A DNA stretch of 64,000 nt from Dactylonectria macrodidyma (taxonomy: Eukaryota > Ascomycota > Sordariomycetes > Hypocreales > Nectriaceae): positions 1-64,000 of the forward strand of contig JAGMUV010000037.1 in assembly GCA_020744425.1 (NCBI GenBank), written 5' to 3'. The notes below the pieces were generated by a model. That model searched no databases. It was not told where the DNA came from and worked only from the letters and a program-made list of their open reading frames with translations. This document shows positions 11,630 through 21,803 of the stretch, in pieces. Both the position numbers and the translations under genes were made by a program. The stretch's first letter is position 1; every line of letters begins with the position of its first letter.

Positions 11630-14600
11630 TTATCCTGACCAGTCCCACAGCTCGGCTTTTCTGATCGTTGCGTCGCTCAACCGTTCCAGCCTCCACTCCG
11701 CTGCAACCATGTTGTCGGGCACCTTGTTGCCTACGAAGTCCCTCTCTCGCGCCTTTGACAGGAGCATGATGCCGTCCAGCGACTTGCATCGTGACAGCTG
11801 CACGTACAGACTGTACGGGTCGCATTGTGTCGGGACCACCTGACCGTCGATGCTCGTCGTCCTGGTTCCGCGCAGTTCGAGGGCAACCCGATCTAACGTT
11901 TTGCTTTGGACTTTGTAGTCCGTACATGCGAAAGCCGCGGCGCATGGCAGCCCCCGCCTACTGACGTTGTTCTTCTGCCACGGCCGCTTCCTCTGGCACT
12001 CTATTTTGATGCTGATAGGCGTCAGGAGGATCGTGCCGGGCGGCATACCGACGAAGCGGAGGTCTCTCGTCGTCTCCGACGCGAGCACGATCCCCGCCGG
12101 AGGGCCAAAGTGGAGGATGATATCGGCGTCGACGTGATAGCCCGGGTGCGCCTTGTCGAAGGATGACGTCTAGCGCCGCGTAGCTTGCTCCGTTGACCAG
12201 CTTCAGTCCTTGGTGGGTGTTCTGGTTCACGACGACGGGCATACCCGGAACGAACATGAGGACGGCAGGTACCGGGATGGCGCTGTCGTCTCCCTGGTTG
12301 AGGATCATGACGGCTTCCTCCTCACTCGGCTCCCCGTCCTTCCATCTGTGCTCGGAGATGAAGATGCGCAGCGGCGCCCTCCGCTCCTTCTGGAAACAGA
12401 GGGACGCCTCGATGTTCAGGTTCCAGCGGTTTCTGTTCAGCGGCGTCACCACCGTGATGCCCGACTCCCATGGGATCTGCCTGTCCTCCCGGTAGCAGGT
12501 GCTATTCAGTAACTCCAGGTCTGACTGGTCTTGCACGCCCTGGCGCACTCGCGTCAGCAGCCGCTGCAGTTGTGGATCGCCGGCGGCGCGGACTTGTTCG
12601 TTTAGCATGACCACCGTCGTGAACTTGTTCCATAGCGCGTGTGCCCTGTCGTGCTGGTACCTCTGCTCAGCTGTGAACGATCGTTCTTCGTCCCAGGCGA
12701 TGGCCGTGCTCGGGAGCAGGATCGATCTCTCCTGCACGGGACGGAACTGGTGAAAGTCTCCGCAGAAGAGGACGGTGGGGATCCCACCGAAGTCGCGGGC
12801 AGATCCTCGGAGCTGGCAGAGCCGTTCGTTTACGGTGTACAGTGTCCTCGCCCCCAACATGCTTACCTCGTCTATGATCAGCAACCACTTCTCCTGCCAC
12901 TCGGCCGTGGTCTGCCCATCGATACGGAGACCAGAAGAGCTGGGCGCTGCAAAGCCGTCCGGCTCTACTCGGCGAGACCGCGCCGCCGTATCTTTGGAGA
13001 ACCCGCATGCGGAGTGGATGGTGATCCCGTCAATGCTTGCGGCGGCCGTTCCCGACGTCGCCGTTAGCAACAGACGGTGCGACATCCCCCTGCTCGCGAA
13101 CAGCTCGGCGACGGCACCAATGACTCGTGATTTCCCCGTGCCGCCCTCGCCGCCGACGAATTGGCAGAGCTGAGATGTCCCTTGTTCATCGCGACGTACC
13201 CGGTCGAGTTGGCGGCATATCAGTCGGAAGGCGATGCTCTGTCTCTCGTTGAGCGTGAACGCCTCAGCCAGTTGCCTCCCTGCCTCGGAAAACGACGTCG
13301 ACGGGCCGAAGTGGATGCTCGTCGAAGGACCTGTGCCCCGGACTGAGGCCCCCGGATCGGCACTTGTGAGACCCTCGCCCTGCTCGCCGAACCCGTTCGG
13401 CTCACAGTCCACAGCTGAACCGTGACCTATGGTGTCGTCGTCAGGCCGGCCTTGTATTCCCTGGATCATCCTTTCTCTCTCTTTCGACACATTCCTTTGC
13501 TGCGACTTGATGGACCTGATCAACCCCTGTCCTGGTACATCTGCCCCCAGAAACGGTCCTTCTTGGGCGTCCAGCCCCTGCTCGTTAAATATCGCACGGC
13601 ACGGCTCGTCCATTGAACGCAAGGCCACTTGGTGGAATCGACTCAACTGCCGTATCATTCTCGAGATCTCCTTCGAGCCGGCCGTGACCTGGTTGGCTCC
13701 CATCGTCGTCCTCAAGACGTCGATGAGGCGGATTGCGTTGGCGACGCCGTCCGACCGGAACGCCCGACCCGGTCCCTCATCACCGTCGCCCATATCCGGG
13801 CCGATCGCCTCGGAGGCGGGATCGCCGTCCCCGGATTGGGCGGCCCACTGCTTCGCATCGCGTTTCGCGTCTTCAGCCGACCGGTGAAGGAGTTGGATGT
13901 TATCTGCGAGGAAGGACATCCTCCGGGGCAGCGCCTGTTTCTGTCTTTCCCAGATGGTGTTGATATCGCCTGATGTCTCGGACGAGAACAATTCCCACGG
14001 CACGAATATTGCGAGATGCTGGACTGCCGCCCTACCATAGCAACGTCAGCTTTTGGGCAGACATGTCAAGCTATTCGCGTGCTCGCTACGTACCTCTTAT
14101 GGTAGACCTCGCCTTCGTCGCTAAAGTCCGTACTCAGGTAACCATCGAAACAGACGACAGCGTGCTCGCCGGGCTTTCGCAGCGCTTGCACCCACGTCTG
14201 CGAGAGGGGCCACGAGCTGTCGAATTGCACCTCCCCCCAGACTCCTGCTCCGTTGCTCCTCCGCTTCAGCTTGACTACGGACATGTAGTCGTACAGCGAC
14301 AGTCCCTGCAGTAGTCCGCCGCGGTGCGGGTATGCTTGCAGGAAAGAGATCCTTTGTCCGGCCTCTTCTAGGAGTACCGTCTCCTCGACCTGCTCGTCCG
14401 CCATCTCCATGCCGCTCTGGCGTCGCAGGTGCCGCCACCGTCGGAAGATGTGCCAGTAAAGGGAAGATGCATTAAGGAAGGTCCAGCCATGGTTGCTCGC
14501 AAACTCAGTAGGATACCCTAGCAAATGAGCGACGACTTCGACCTGCGACAGCGGCCGGTCTGTGAAGATGCGATTCGCGACTCTCATCAGGAACTGGCGC

Positions 14601-17600
14601 GTTCTGTTCTGGTCTCGCTTCGCCTCCTCCGTCTGGCTCTCGGTGACCGACTCGTTCAGGACGGGGAGCAGTTCTGCCGCTGCGGCCACCCTTTTCCACA
14701 CCGGATCCTCGACCTTGGTTGCATAGTTGGTCACGTAGAACACGATGGCCATGGTCTTGCACTGAGTCGCGATGAAGGAGATGTCGTGGTTGTGTCGCAA
14801 TCCTACCGCCATGGCCTTGTTCCACCGGTTCACCATGCTGTGACTTCGCCGGATCTGCAACACTCCGCTTTCAGTGAACGCCGTCCTCTCCACTAATCTC
14901 CACGGCGCCTTGAACCGGCACGGATCTCGATTCTTGCGCTGTCCCTTGATGGAGTATTTCACGCACGTAGGGCTGTGGGTGTGGATCTGGGTAGCGCCTG
15001 CGCAAAAGTTGCTTTCCTCGTCGAACGAGGAGGCGAACTGCTGGCTGTTCCGCAGCAGCGACGATATGTCCGACGTCACGGACCTCTCCGCCTGCACCAC
15101 CGAGGAAGCCTCCTGGTCGAGATCCTACATTTATCGACTCTCATGTTAGATAATGCGTTCCTGAGTCGCTCTTGCGCGCGGGGAACCAACCTCCTCGAAG
15201 ACGCTGTCGATGTACCGGATGACTCTCTCCCGGTACTCCGCTTGATCCTCCCCCGCGACATCTCCGAGTATGGAGCTGAGGTGCATGTTTCCCTGGAGCC
15301 AGAGCAATCCGTGGACGTGGAGCGCCCCGCGCTCGTTAGTCTCCACAGCCCCAAAGTACCTGCTGATCCGCCCAAACACAGAATCCACTCCCACCTTCAC
15401 GTAGTGTTCGAAGAACATGGACATCTCCCGGTGGAAGAAGACTGCTGAGCTGAGGGGATCCGAGACCGCCAGCCGTGCTCGCTTATATGCTAGGTCGAGG
15501 CTCGTTAGAAAGGCCTCGGCTTCGTCCGGATCCCGCGTCCGATATGCAGCAAGCCTGAGCTTGACCGGGTTTGTGATGTCGTTCGGGTTCAGCGTGAACC
15601 ATATCGCGGGTATGCCTTCCCGTATAATGAGCGACTTGATCTTCCGCCGCATGCTCAGCCGGCTCTCCCTCGACATTGGCTGGCGGAACCCGTACAGCGA
15701 CAGGCTCCTCAATAACTGGCCAACGGCCTCGTCACCCGTCTTCCTGGTCGTCTCCAGCTCGACTTTGGCCGCCTCCAACCTCTCCGCGCTCAGCGAGCCT
15801 ACAATGCGCTCCACCTCCGGGAAGTTCTTCCTCGTCACGCTGAGCATGCTGACGCGACGATTTCTCGACCTCACTCCCATGTTGAAGACGAGAAAGGCGA
15901 AGACGTGATGTGTCGCGAACCGGCCGCCGTGGCGCTGGAGCACCACTTTGGCCCACGTCTCTAGGGTCATATTTCGCGACGAGACGAGACTCCGCGCCCT
16001 GGCCTCCGCTTCGACGCTTCCATCCACCTCACCGCCCACGTCCGTGAGGCTCTCCTCGGCCTGGCGTGGGCCCCCTCTACCGATAGGAAACAGAGTCGGG
16101 AACGTCTTTGCAAAGAACGGTGCGTCGAAGGGATCGGCAAAGTCCTCCCCCCTGGACACGAGAATATAGGGTTCACGCGTGTCTCCATGTCGCACCTCGG
16201 CCGATCCCGCCCACATCCCAGCCCGTATTTCGTAACGGGCATCATCATGGCGCAGAGCATCGTAGACATACCGCAACTTCTCCGCGTCCGCGATATCCGG
16301 TCGCCCATCGAGGGCGAACATCCCGGACGAGCTGATCTCGTGGACCGGGCCGGCAGCGGCGGTAGCACTATCGACGTTCTCGTCTCCGGCTTCACAATCG
16401 GCATCCACTGATTTCCCCGCCGCGTCCCCCCCGATGCCTGCATCGAACCCGTGGCCCAGCGTTGCCAGCACTTCTCGAATATCTACGCTTCCCTCATCCT
16501 CCAAGCCGCGCTCTGTGGGTGGCACGACTTGTGCCGTTCGTGCCTTCTCCCACGCCGACGGCTCGTCCCGTTCCAAACGCTCATAGACTTGGTATGGCAC
16601 ACCGTGCGACGGTGCATTCCAGCTATCCAGTTCCGCCGTATCAATGTCGATGTCGACATACAAAGGATTGTGCCTCTTCAGCCACATTAGGGCCCTTTCC
16701 ACAACTCGGCGCCGCACCGAGAGCAGTGCCGAGAGATCGCTCGGCGCCGCACCGAGAGCAGTGCCGAGAGATCGCTCGGCGCCGGCCTCTCCGGCCCCTG
16801 CCACGACACGTGAATGTCATCCATAACCTTCAGGAGCGGATGCGGAAGCACCCTTGTCGCTAGCTCCTGCACGTTGTTGGGGAATACCGTGATGTGCCCC
16901 TTGACATGCCTCGGATATCTCACATTCTGCCGGTGCCCCTCTGGGATGCTGTACTTGGTGATGAAGCCGTAACACGAGTTCAGCGCGATGAGCTTCTCCT
17001 CCACCGGCGTGAGGCCCTTCAGCTCATCGGGAAACATGTGCTCGCATCCTAGCTTGGTGTGCAGCTGTGCGGCCGGAGACAAGGCGCCTCTCTTCAGTTG
17101 TCTCACGCAATCCGCACACCCACGAATCTTCCCCCCCACAGGGAAGCACCGGAGGCACTTGAAGGGTGATCCATCGCGCTTCTCGACAGGACTTGCCATC
17201 CACCTGTCCCACTCAACATCTTCCAACTCTGCCCTGCTGTACTTACGGTAGCAGAACATGCAGGTGAGGATCGGTAACGTCCTCGTCTCATGAAACGCCT
17301 TGTAAAATTCCTGGACCGTCTTCACCTTCCTCTCGTGAGGCACAGGCGCACACCATTCCTGTCCGTGTGAGAGTCGTTCCTTCTCCGCAAACTCTTCATC
17401 GAGCGCCTCTAAGACGCAGGCGAGGTCCCCCGCCTGTTCTTCCTCGTCCCTCTCTCGGCGGACCGCGGCCCTCTTGCGCTTCGGTGCTGGCTGATCAGTG
17501 CGGCCAGAACCCGCTCTCTTCCTTCCCGGCTGCGTACTCGGCCCCGCAGGAGGAGCACCGTCCTCCGCCGCATCCTCGGCCTCGCCGGCGACTTGGCCGA

Positions 17601-18255
17601 ACGACTCCACTGTCCTCGTCCGTTTCCATTGCCAAATATTGTCGTTTCTCGACTCCTCGGAAATATCAGCCACCGTCCGAAGCCCTAGATCTGCGACCAG
17701 AGACCTTCGCCCAGCCTCCAGCATTTCCTCCCATGGACGGGAATCTGATCCCGCGAGCATCGCCGTATTCAGCTGATTGTGCGCCTCTTCCTCGCTGGCC
17801 GGTCGTGGGGCTAACGGCACCCCGCTGCCTCCGTCTATCTGAACGGACCGGAACAATGTTCCAGGCCTTGCAAGCTGGTTATTTCCCGGCCTTGCAGCCT
17901 CGTTGTTTCCCGGTCTGCCTTCTAGGCTCCTTGGCTGCCTCTCGACGCTGCCAGACTCCCTCGGTTTCCGACCCCGCCGCCTGCGAGAACCCTCCTCCCT
18001 CGATTGTTCGTACTCTCTTTGCGTCGCCTCTAAAATGTCGGCCGACGTCCGGATGCCGAGACTCGCCAGCCCTGAAGCGTCGACCGGTCCCGGTGCCACT
18101 GAGTTGCTCTCTGTCCTAGCTGCCTCCTGGAACTGCAGCTGCGCAGCCTCGAAGATGTCCGCCGATGTACGGATTCCCAGACCGGCAAGCGCAACGTTCT
18201 CGCGGTTGCGCGCATCCCGTCGGCGGAACTGCTCGGCTAGACTCTCCTTCTCCAT
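11630..18255 (-). pseudogene. Helitron 2 RepHel, broken by a 35-bp tandem duplication and a frameshift
   Basis: A second RepHel, clearly diverged from copy 1. It starts at ATG 18255. The N-terminus has three copies of an LG[IL]RT.ADI motif, then a basic, disordered stretch, a cysteine cluster, the Helitron_like_N region, HUH ALHVHGLLW (about 15310), paired tyrosines YVTNYATK, and the Pif1-like helicase with GGEGGTGKS and LLIIDEVSM. Introns are at 15190-15125 (66 bp, donor GTTGGT) and 14093-14032 (62 bp). A 35-bp unit is duplicated at 16706-16775, and 35 is not a multiple of 3, so the frame ends early at 16687. A one-base slip near 12160 shifts the helicase end into another frame, where it continues to 11630 through VQLSRCKS. 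The element is therefore non-functional as read, although every domain is still recognisable. Confidence 0.9.
16706..16775 (-). repeat. exact 35-bp tandem duplication inside RepHel 2
   Basis: Two identical units (16706-16740 and 16741-16775), each beginning tcggcgccgcaccgagag on the + strand. The same tcggcgccg string follows the second unit, so slippage or microhomology repair is a likely cause. Removing one unit restores the reading frame through PSDLSALLSVRR into VVERALMW, as in copy 1. It is a clear inactivating mutation. Confidence 0.95.
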
Positions 18256-19089
18256 AATGAATCGCCTTTACTAGCTCTCCTACCTTAGTATTTCTGCCAC
18301 GCTGTACAAAACACGACGCAGGGCCCCAGATAAATAATCCTACCACCTTGTCCATGACCTCCTACCGCCCGACCCTCCGACCCTGGGCCTTGCTCCTGCG
18401 TAGTCCTAGAATCCGTCCTCTACGTCTCAACCCGGGTTTCCCCTGATCCTCTGCTCCGGCAGAAGCGGAGATACCATTCCACCCAGGGCCGCAAAGGCAG
18501 GCTATATTGCCTTGAATCGATGGTGATATCTTCCGGGCGTCTCAATGTCTGCCGTCTTCTGCCCTCGCCAATCGATTTGGCGGAGATATTAAGGTTTTCT
18601 GTCACATATCTGGATATCGGATTTCTACGGTTATGATAACAGTCAAGCTTTCTGTCTTTCGTCATAGGCGTCCATAGCCACTGGCCTCGTCACCGGCCTC
18701 GTCATCGGCCTCGTCATCAGCCTCATCACAAGACCGGCCTTTCCTCTGATCAGGTGAATAGCTAGATAAATTCAAATAGTCCGTAGCATCCGGACCGTCT
18801 CGGCTGTCCGATATCATCCGAGGTCATCATCAGTCTCTTCATCTATAAGACTGACCCAAAGACCCTCATTAGATAGGATGAATAGCAAGAGCTTCTCAAA
18901 CATATGATCACTTCCATCTGCTAGATGCAACATTTTCTCCTCTAACACCGCGTCCGTCACAACACCCGGTGGCTCGACCTAGGCGGTGTGTCAAAAATTT
19001 GGGATGAAGCCCTTATATGAGCCCCTCATGCACCCCCCGACTCCTTGCCCCTTTCCATGCATTGCTTCGGCCTTCAACCTCTGCTCGAC
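18256..19089. promoter_or_regulatory. shared upstream interval of RepHel 2 and its companion
   Basis: Non-coding interval between two divergent genes, so it should hold both promoters. It contains four 12-bp tandem units of the type gcctcgtcatcg at about 18685-18732. No other structure is recognised. Helitron 1 also carries tandem repeats in the equivalent interval. Confidence 0.5.
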
Positions 19090-20158
19090 ATGTCTCGGCA
19101 AGTGACCTTCTCGAATACCATCCACCTGCGAGACTTTGTGGACAGCATCACGGACGACCCGAGTCGGGAAAACGCACCCAACTACGTCGAGATCCAGGCT
19201 GACGTCAACATCTTTGAGGAGGACGGCTTCTATACTTCTAGCATCGACATCGAGCCCATTCGCACCCGCATTCATGCCTATTTGACGTGAGAAGAGCGCG
19301 ACCTCTACACCCCTAACACCTTCTTCTATGCCGACGGCCGCTTCTCCGCCACCCAGTCCGTGGGCGGCACACTAGAGATCAGCGTCCAGGCCCTCAGTTT
19401 GTCGAGGTACGTCACGACTCACACTCGGTCTCACACGGCCTGACCTTCCTAGACACCCTGGTGACGTCTCCGACTTCGAAGAGTATCGCCGCTACTTACC
19501 AGGACAGTGGCTCCCGATAGTGACCGTTATCGGATCCGTGCCATCACCTAACGACAACACCAGCGACCCTTCTGAGCCTCGCCGGTTCACCGTTGAAACA
19601 TCCGTGTACGACGCCTCAAAGGCATCTCCGGTCCCGTTCTCTGTGGCTTGTTTCTTTGAAAATACGAAGCGGTGGCAAAAAGTCAGAACACCATCACCGG
19701 GAGCTCTCCTGAGCATCACCGCCAAGGTAGCTGGTCGCACCACTGACACCAATCATTTGGCCCTCCGTGTCCTGGACTTGGCCTACCTGCCGAGGCCTGC
19801 CCAAGTCCCCCCGGCCACGCCGACTCCGACCGCTACTCCGCCTTCAAAGCGGTCCGCTCGCTGGGAGGGCCGGGCTACTCCATCCTCCCCTTCAAAGAGA
19901 CAGCGCGTCTCCGAGGGCGCCAGCGACGTTGCGGAGCCATCCTATGGGAATCCAACTTCGCAAGAAGCGACAGGAGGCCGCCTCCATCTACCGCACCTAG
20001 CGGACAACGCAAAAGCCTTACCCAATCCCCCATCCCCGTTGATTATAGCTGATGCTGAGGAATCCTCAATCACATTAGCCCCTTCCCCCAGTCCTGATGG
20101 TGGAACACGGCCGCATCGCAGCCGGCACCCCCCTAAGAAATATGCCGATAGAGAGTAG
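19090..20158 (+). pseudogene. divergent companion gene of Helitron 2, one in-frame stop
   Basis: Two exons, 19090-19406 and 19453-20158, with a 46-bp intron (donor GTACGT, acceptor CCTAG). I chose the ATG that begins MSRQVTFSNTIHLRDF; an upstream ATG at 19057 is possible. The 340-codon frame has a single stop, TGA at 19288. Good coding sequence continues past it (EERDLYTPNTFFYADGRF), so CGA-to-TGA decay is likely. The body alternates hydrophobic strands (LPIVTVIGSV, FSVACFFENTKRW, PGALLSITAKVAG, LALRVLDLAYLP). The tail is Pro/Ser-rich with basic patches (SKRQR, RHPPKKYAD). The order of these blocks resembles companion 1 (VVSLTGQV, VGKIVGLL, DYVFIVVPDSW). A nucleic-acid-binding OB-like role is an inference. 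Confidence 0.65.
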
Positions 20159-20286
20159 ACAATGGTCACTGCCATGGTGTCAGGCGCCTCTACATTTGAA
20201 TGTATTTCTCCCTTTCACCCTCCTGTCCTATACCTAGCCATGACTCTCGATCTTGCAAGGCGACTCTTGCAAGGTGACTCCCCTGC

Positions 20287-20832
20287 TCAGTTACTTTCTT
20301 CGTCCCGAGATACACACGTTCCCCTGTGTGTCTTCCAGTCTGCCTTCTGGTGGTCTTTGCCACAGTATGCCACAGCTTTGCACCGCCCGCACTTCCTGAT
20401 CCCTTCTATCTTTCCGCACACCGCGCAAACTATGGCTTCCACCTGAGCCTCGGCCCCTGCTCCAACTTCGAACATCTCCTCCTGGATGGCTTGTCGCGTC
20501 TGGCTTTCGCATTCGCCTTTCCCACACACTCCGCTAACAAGAACTCCAACGTAGGGATCACCCTCTTTGTGAAGAAAGGACATTGGCGTCTGTAGAACGG
20601 TCGCGATGGGTGATCCGCAAATTCCGCAAAACGGATTAGATGCTGCGCGACAAGCCGGTTCGTGTTCTTTTAAAAAAGGCAGTACTGCACGTTGAAAACG
20701 ATAGGCGTATGAATCATCTTGCCGGGCATAGGATAGGGGCCTGACGAGACTCTTTGAAATCTCGTGAGTAAAATTCAGACCTTCAGGGATATTGTCGCAC
20801 GAAAATTGGAACCGAACCGGGCACGTCGACAT
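20287..20832 (-). CDS. MYND zinc-finger protein, 181 residues
   Basis: The start is set at MSTCPVRFQF (ATG 20832); the frame is open further upstream but the extra 62 residues look non-coding. The C-terminal finger reads CAVCGKIEGIRKCGRC, then YCGKDHQ, W and H...C, matching the MYND pattern C..C, C..C, YC, H, C. A second set of cysteines (CGICGSP, CGKGEC) lies in the middle. MYND fingers bind proline-rich protein partners; the substrate here is unknown. It is a single-exon, intact gene between companion 2 and the proposed right end of Helitron 2. It may be a captured host gene or a host gene that the element abuts. Confidence 0.75.
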   Translation of the reverse strand: MSTCPVRFQFSCDNIPEGLNFTHEISKSLVRPLSYARQDDSYAYRFQRAVLPFLKEHEPACRAASNPFCGICGSPIATVLQTPMSFLHKEGDPYVGVLVSGVCGKGECESQTRQAIQEEMFEVGAGAEAQVEAIVCAVCGKIEGIRKCGRCKAVAYCGKDHQKADWKTHRGTCVSRDEESN

Positions 20833-21210
20833 GTTCACGATGAGAGAGGACGGTAGATGCTGTATCTTGCAATCAAATAAATTGACCACAATGGTTGTAA
20901 TCGTGAGCTTTTGGGAGAGTGAGTGCCAGTAATATGACTCCGCCCGGATTGCTATTAAGGTTTTCCTAATGTTTTGTAAAGAGCCTTGATACGTTTCAAG
21001 TCTCGACATGCCAATCACGCCTCACAGTCGAGCTTGGGATGACGTCACGGTGACCAAGCTACTGATCTTGTTGCTTCATCCAAATTTCATGTCAGCTCAA
21101 AATATCAGCTCAAAACCCCAAAATTTTCTCAAGTTGCGTTGGCCGATTTTCGTCTTTAACTTCGTTCCTCAAGGCTCTTTTTGGGCAGACCGCTTGCGGT
21201 TTGCGTCTCC

Positions 21211-21271
21211 TGTTAAAGAGACACGTGCACATCACGTGCATTTCACGTGCATTTCACGTGTCTCTTTAACA
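21211..21271. repeat. 17-bp inverted repeat enclosing CACGTG motifs
   Basis: TGTTAAAGAGACACGTG (21211-21227) is mirrored perfectly at 21255-21271, with a 27-bp loop. The stretch holds four CACGTG palindromes. It can fold as a long hairpin, or act as a cluster of E-box-like sites for bHLH factors. It lies between the proposed Helitron 2 end and the Helitron-like end at 21501. Confidence 0.85.
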
Positions 21272-21382
21272 AGAAACCCTCAAAAGAAGAACTCCTTTAC
21301 ACTTAATCTCAGAGAGCGAATGAGAGCAAGAGAAGAGATTGGCACCTCTGGGGGCATTCGGATGGGGTTAATCCGGACCAAC

Positions 21383-21501
21383 AAGAGGTGCAGTTGCGGT
21401 TCCTTATCGGGTAATCGCTTAATGCGGTAATTTTGCAAGGGGGGGCGAAAATTTGGGGGGTGGAATCCCAGAGCTTAAGAAGAACCTTTCGTACCGAAAG
21501 G
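21383..21501 (+). mobile_element. Helitron-like 3' end with terminal hairpin, copy B
   Basis: Same family as 214-326, same orientation, ending in the identical hairpin CCTTTCGTACCGAAAGG at 21485-21501. Flanks to the right differ from copy A, which sets a sharp border. The interval 21502-21803 beyond it shows nothing recognisable apart from being the 3' flank of the next gene. Confidence 0.45.
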
Positions 21502-21803
21502 CATAGCAGAGAAACTATCACCAAGATGACTATTGCCCACTTGCCCAATTCCCACGGAAGGAGAATGTAAGCCAGTCACATAGAACATCCTCGCCGCTCA
21601 GATACTGATGTGTACATCCTACGCTCTCCTCTGCGCGTTTCCAACGCGTCATAACGGTCTTTTTCTCACCGCTACTCTGGTCAGACACTGTTTGGTTGCG
21701 TTGTTTTGGAGTGAAACTTTGACCTCAAGATCATAACATTGTTTGTGGTGCCATTCAAGAGTATCATAGCTATTCACGATACTCCGAATAACATGTCTCA
21801 AGT

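Larger units (their letters stand above)
11237..21176 (-). mobile_element. Helitron 2, proposed extent from matching inverted ends
   Basis: The 16-mer gccttgaggaacgaag at 11237 and its exact inverse at 21161-21176 lie outside RepHel 2 and its companion. The match extends with gaps into gacgaaa. Helitron2-type elements have short inverted termini, so these may be its ends, giving about 9.9 kb. The enclosed genes are RepHel 2 (-), companion 2 (+) and a MYND gene (-). The sequence is visibly more GC-rich than Helitron 1. The ends are a hypothesis; the coding part is secure. Confidence 0.45.
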
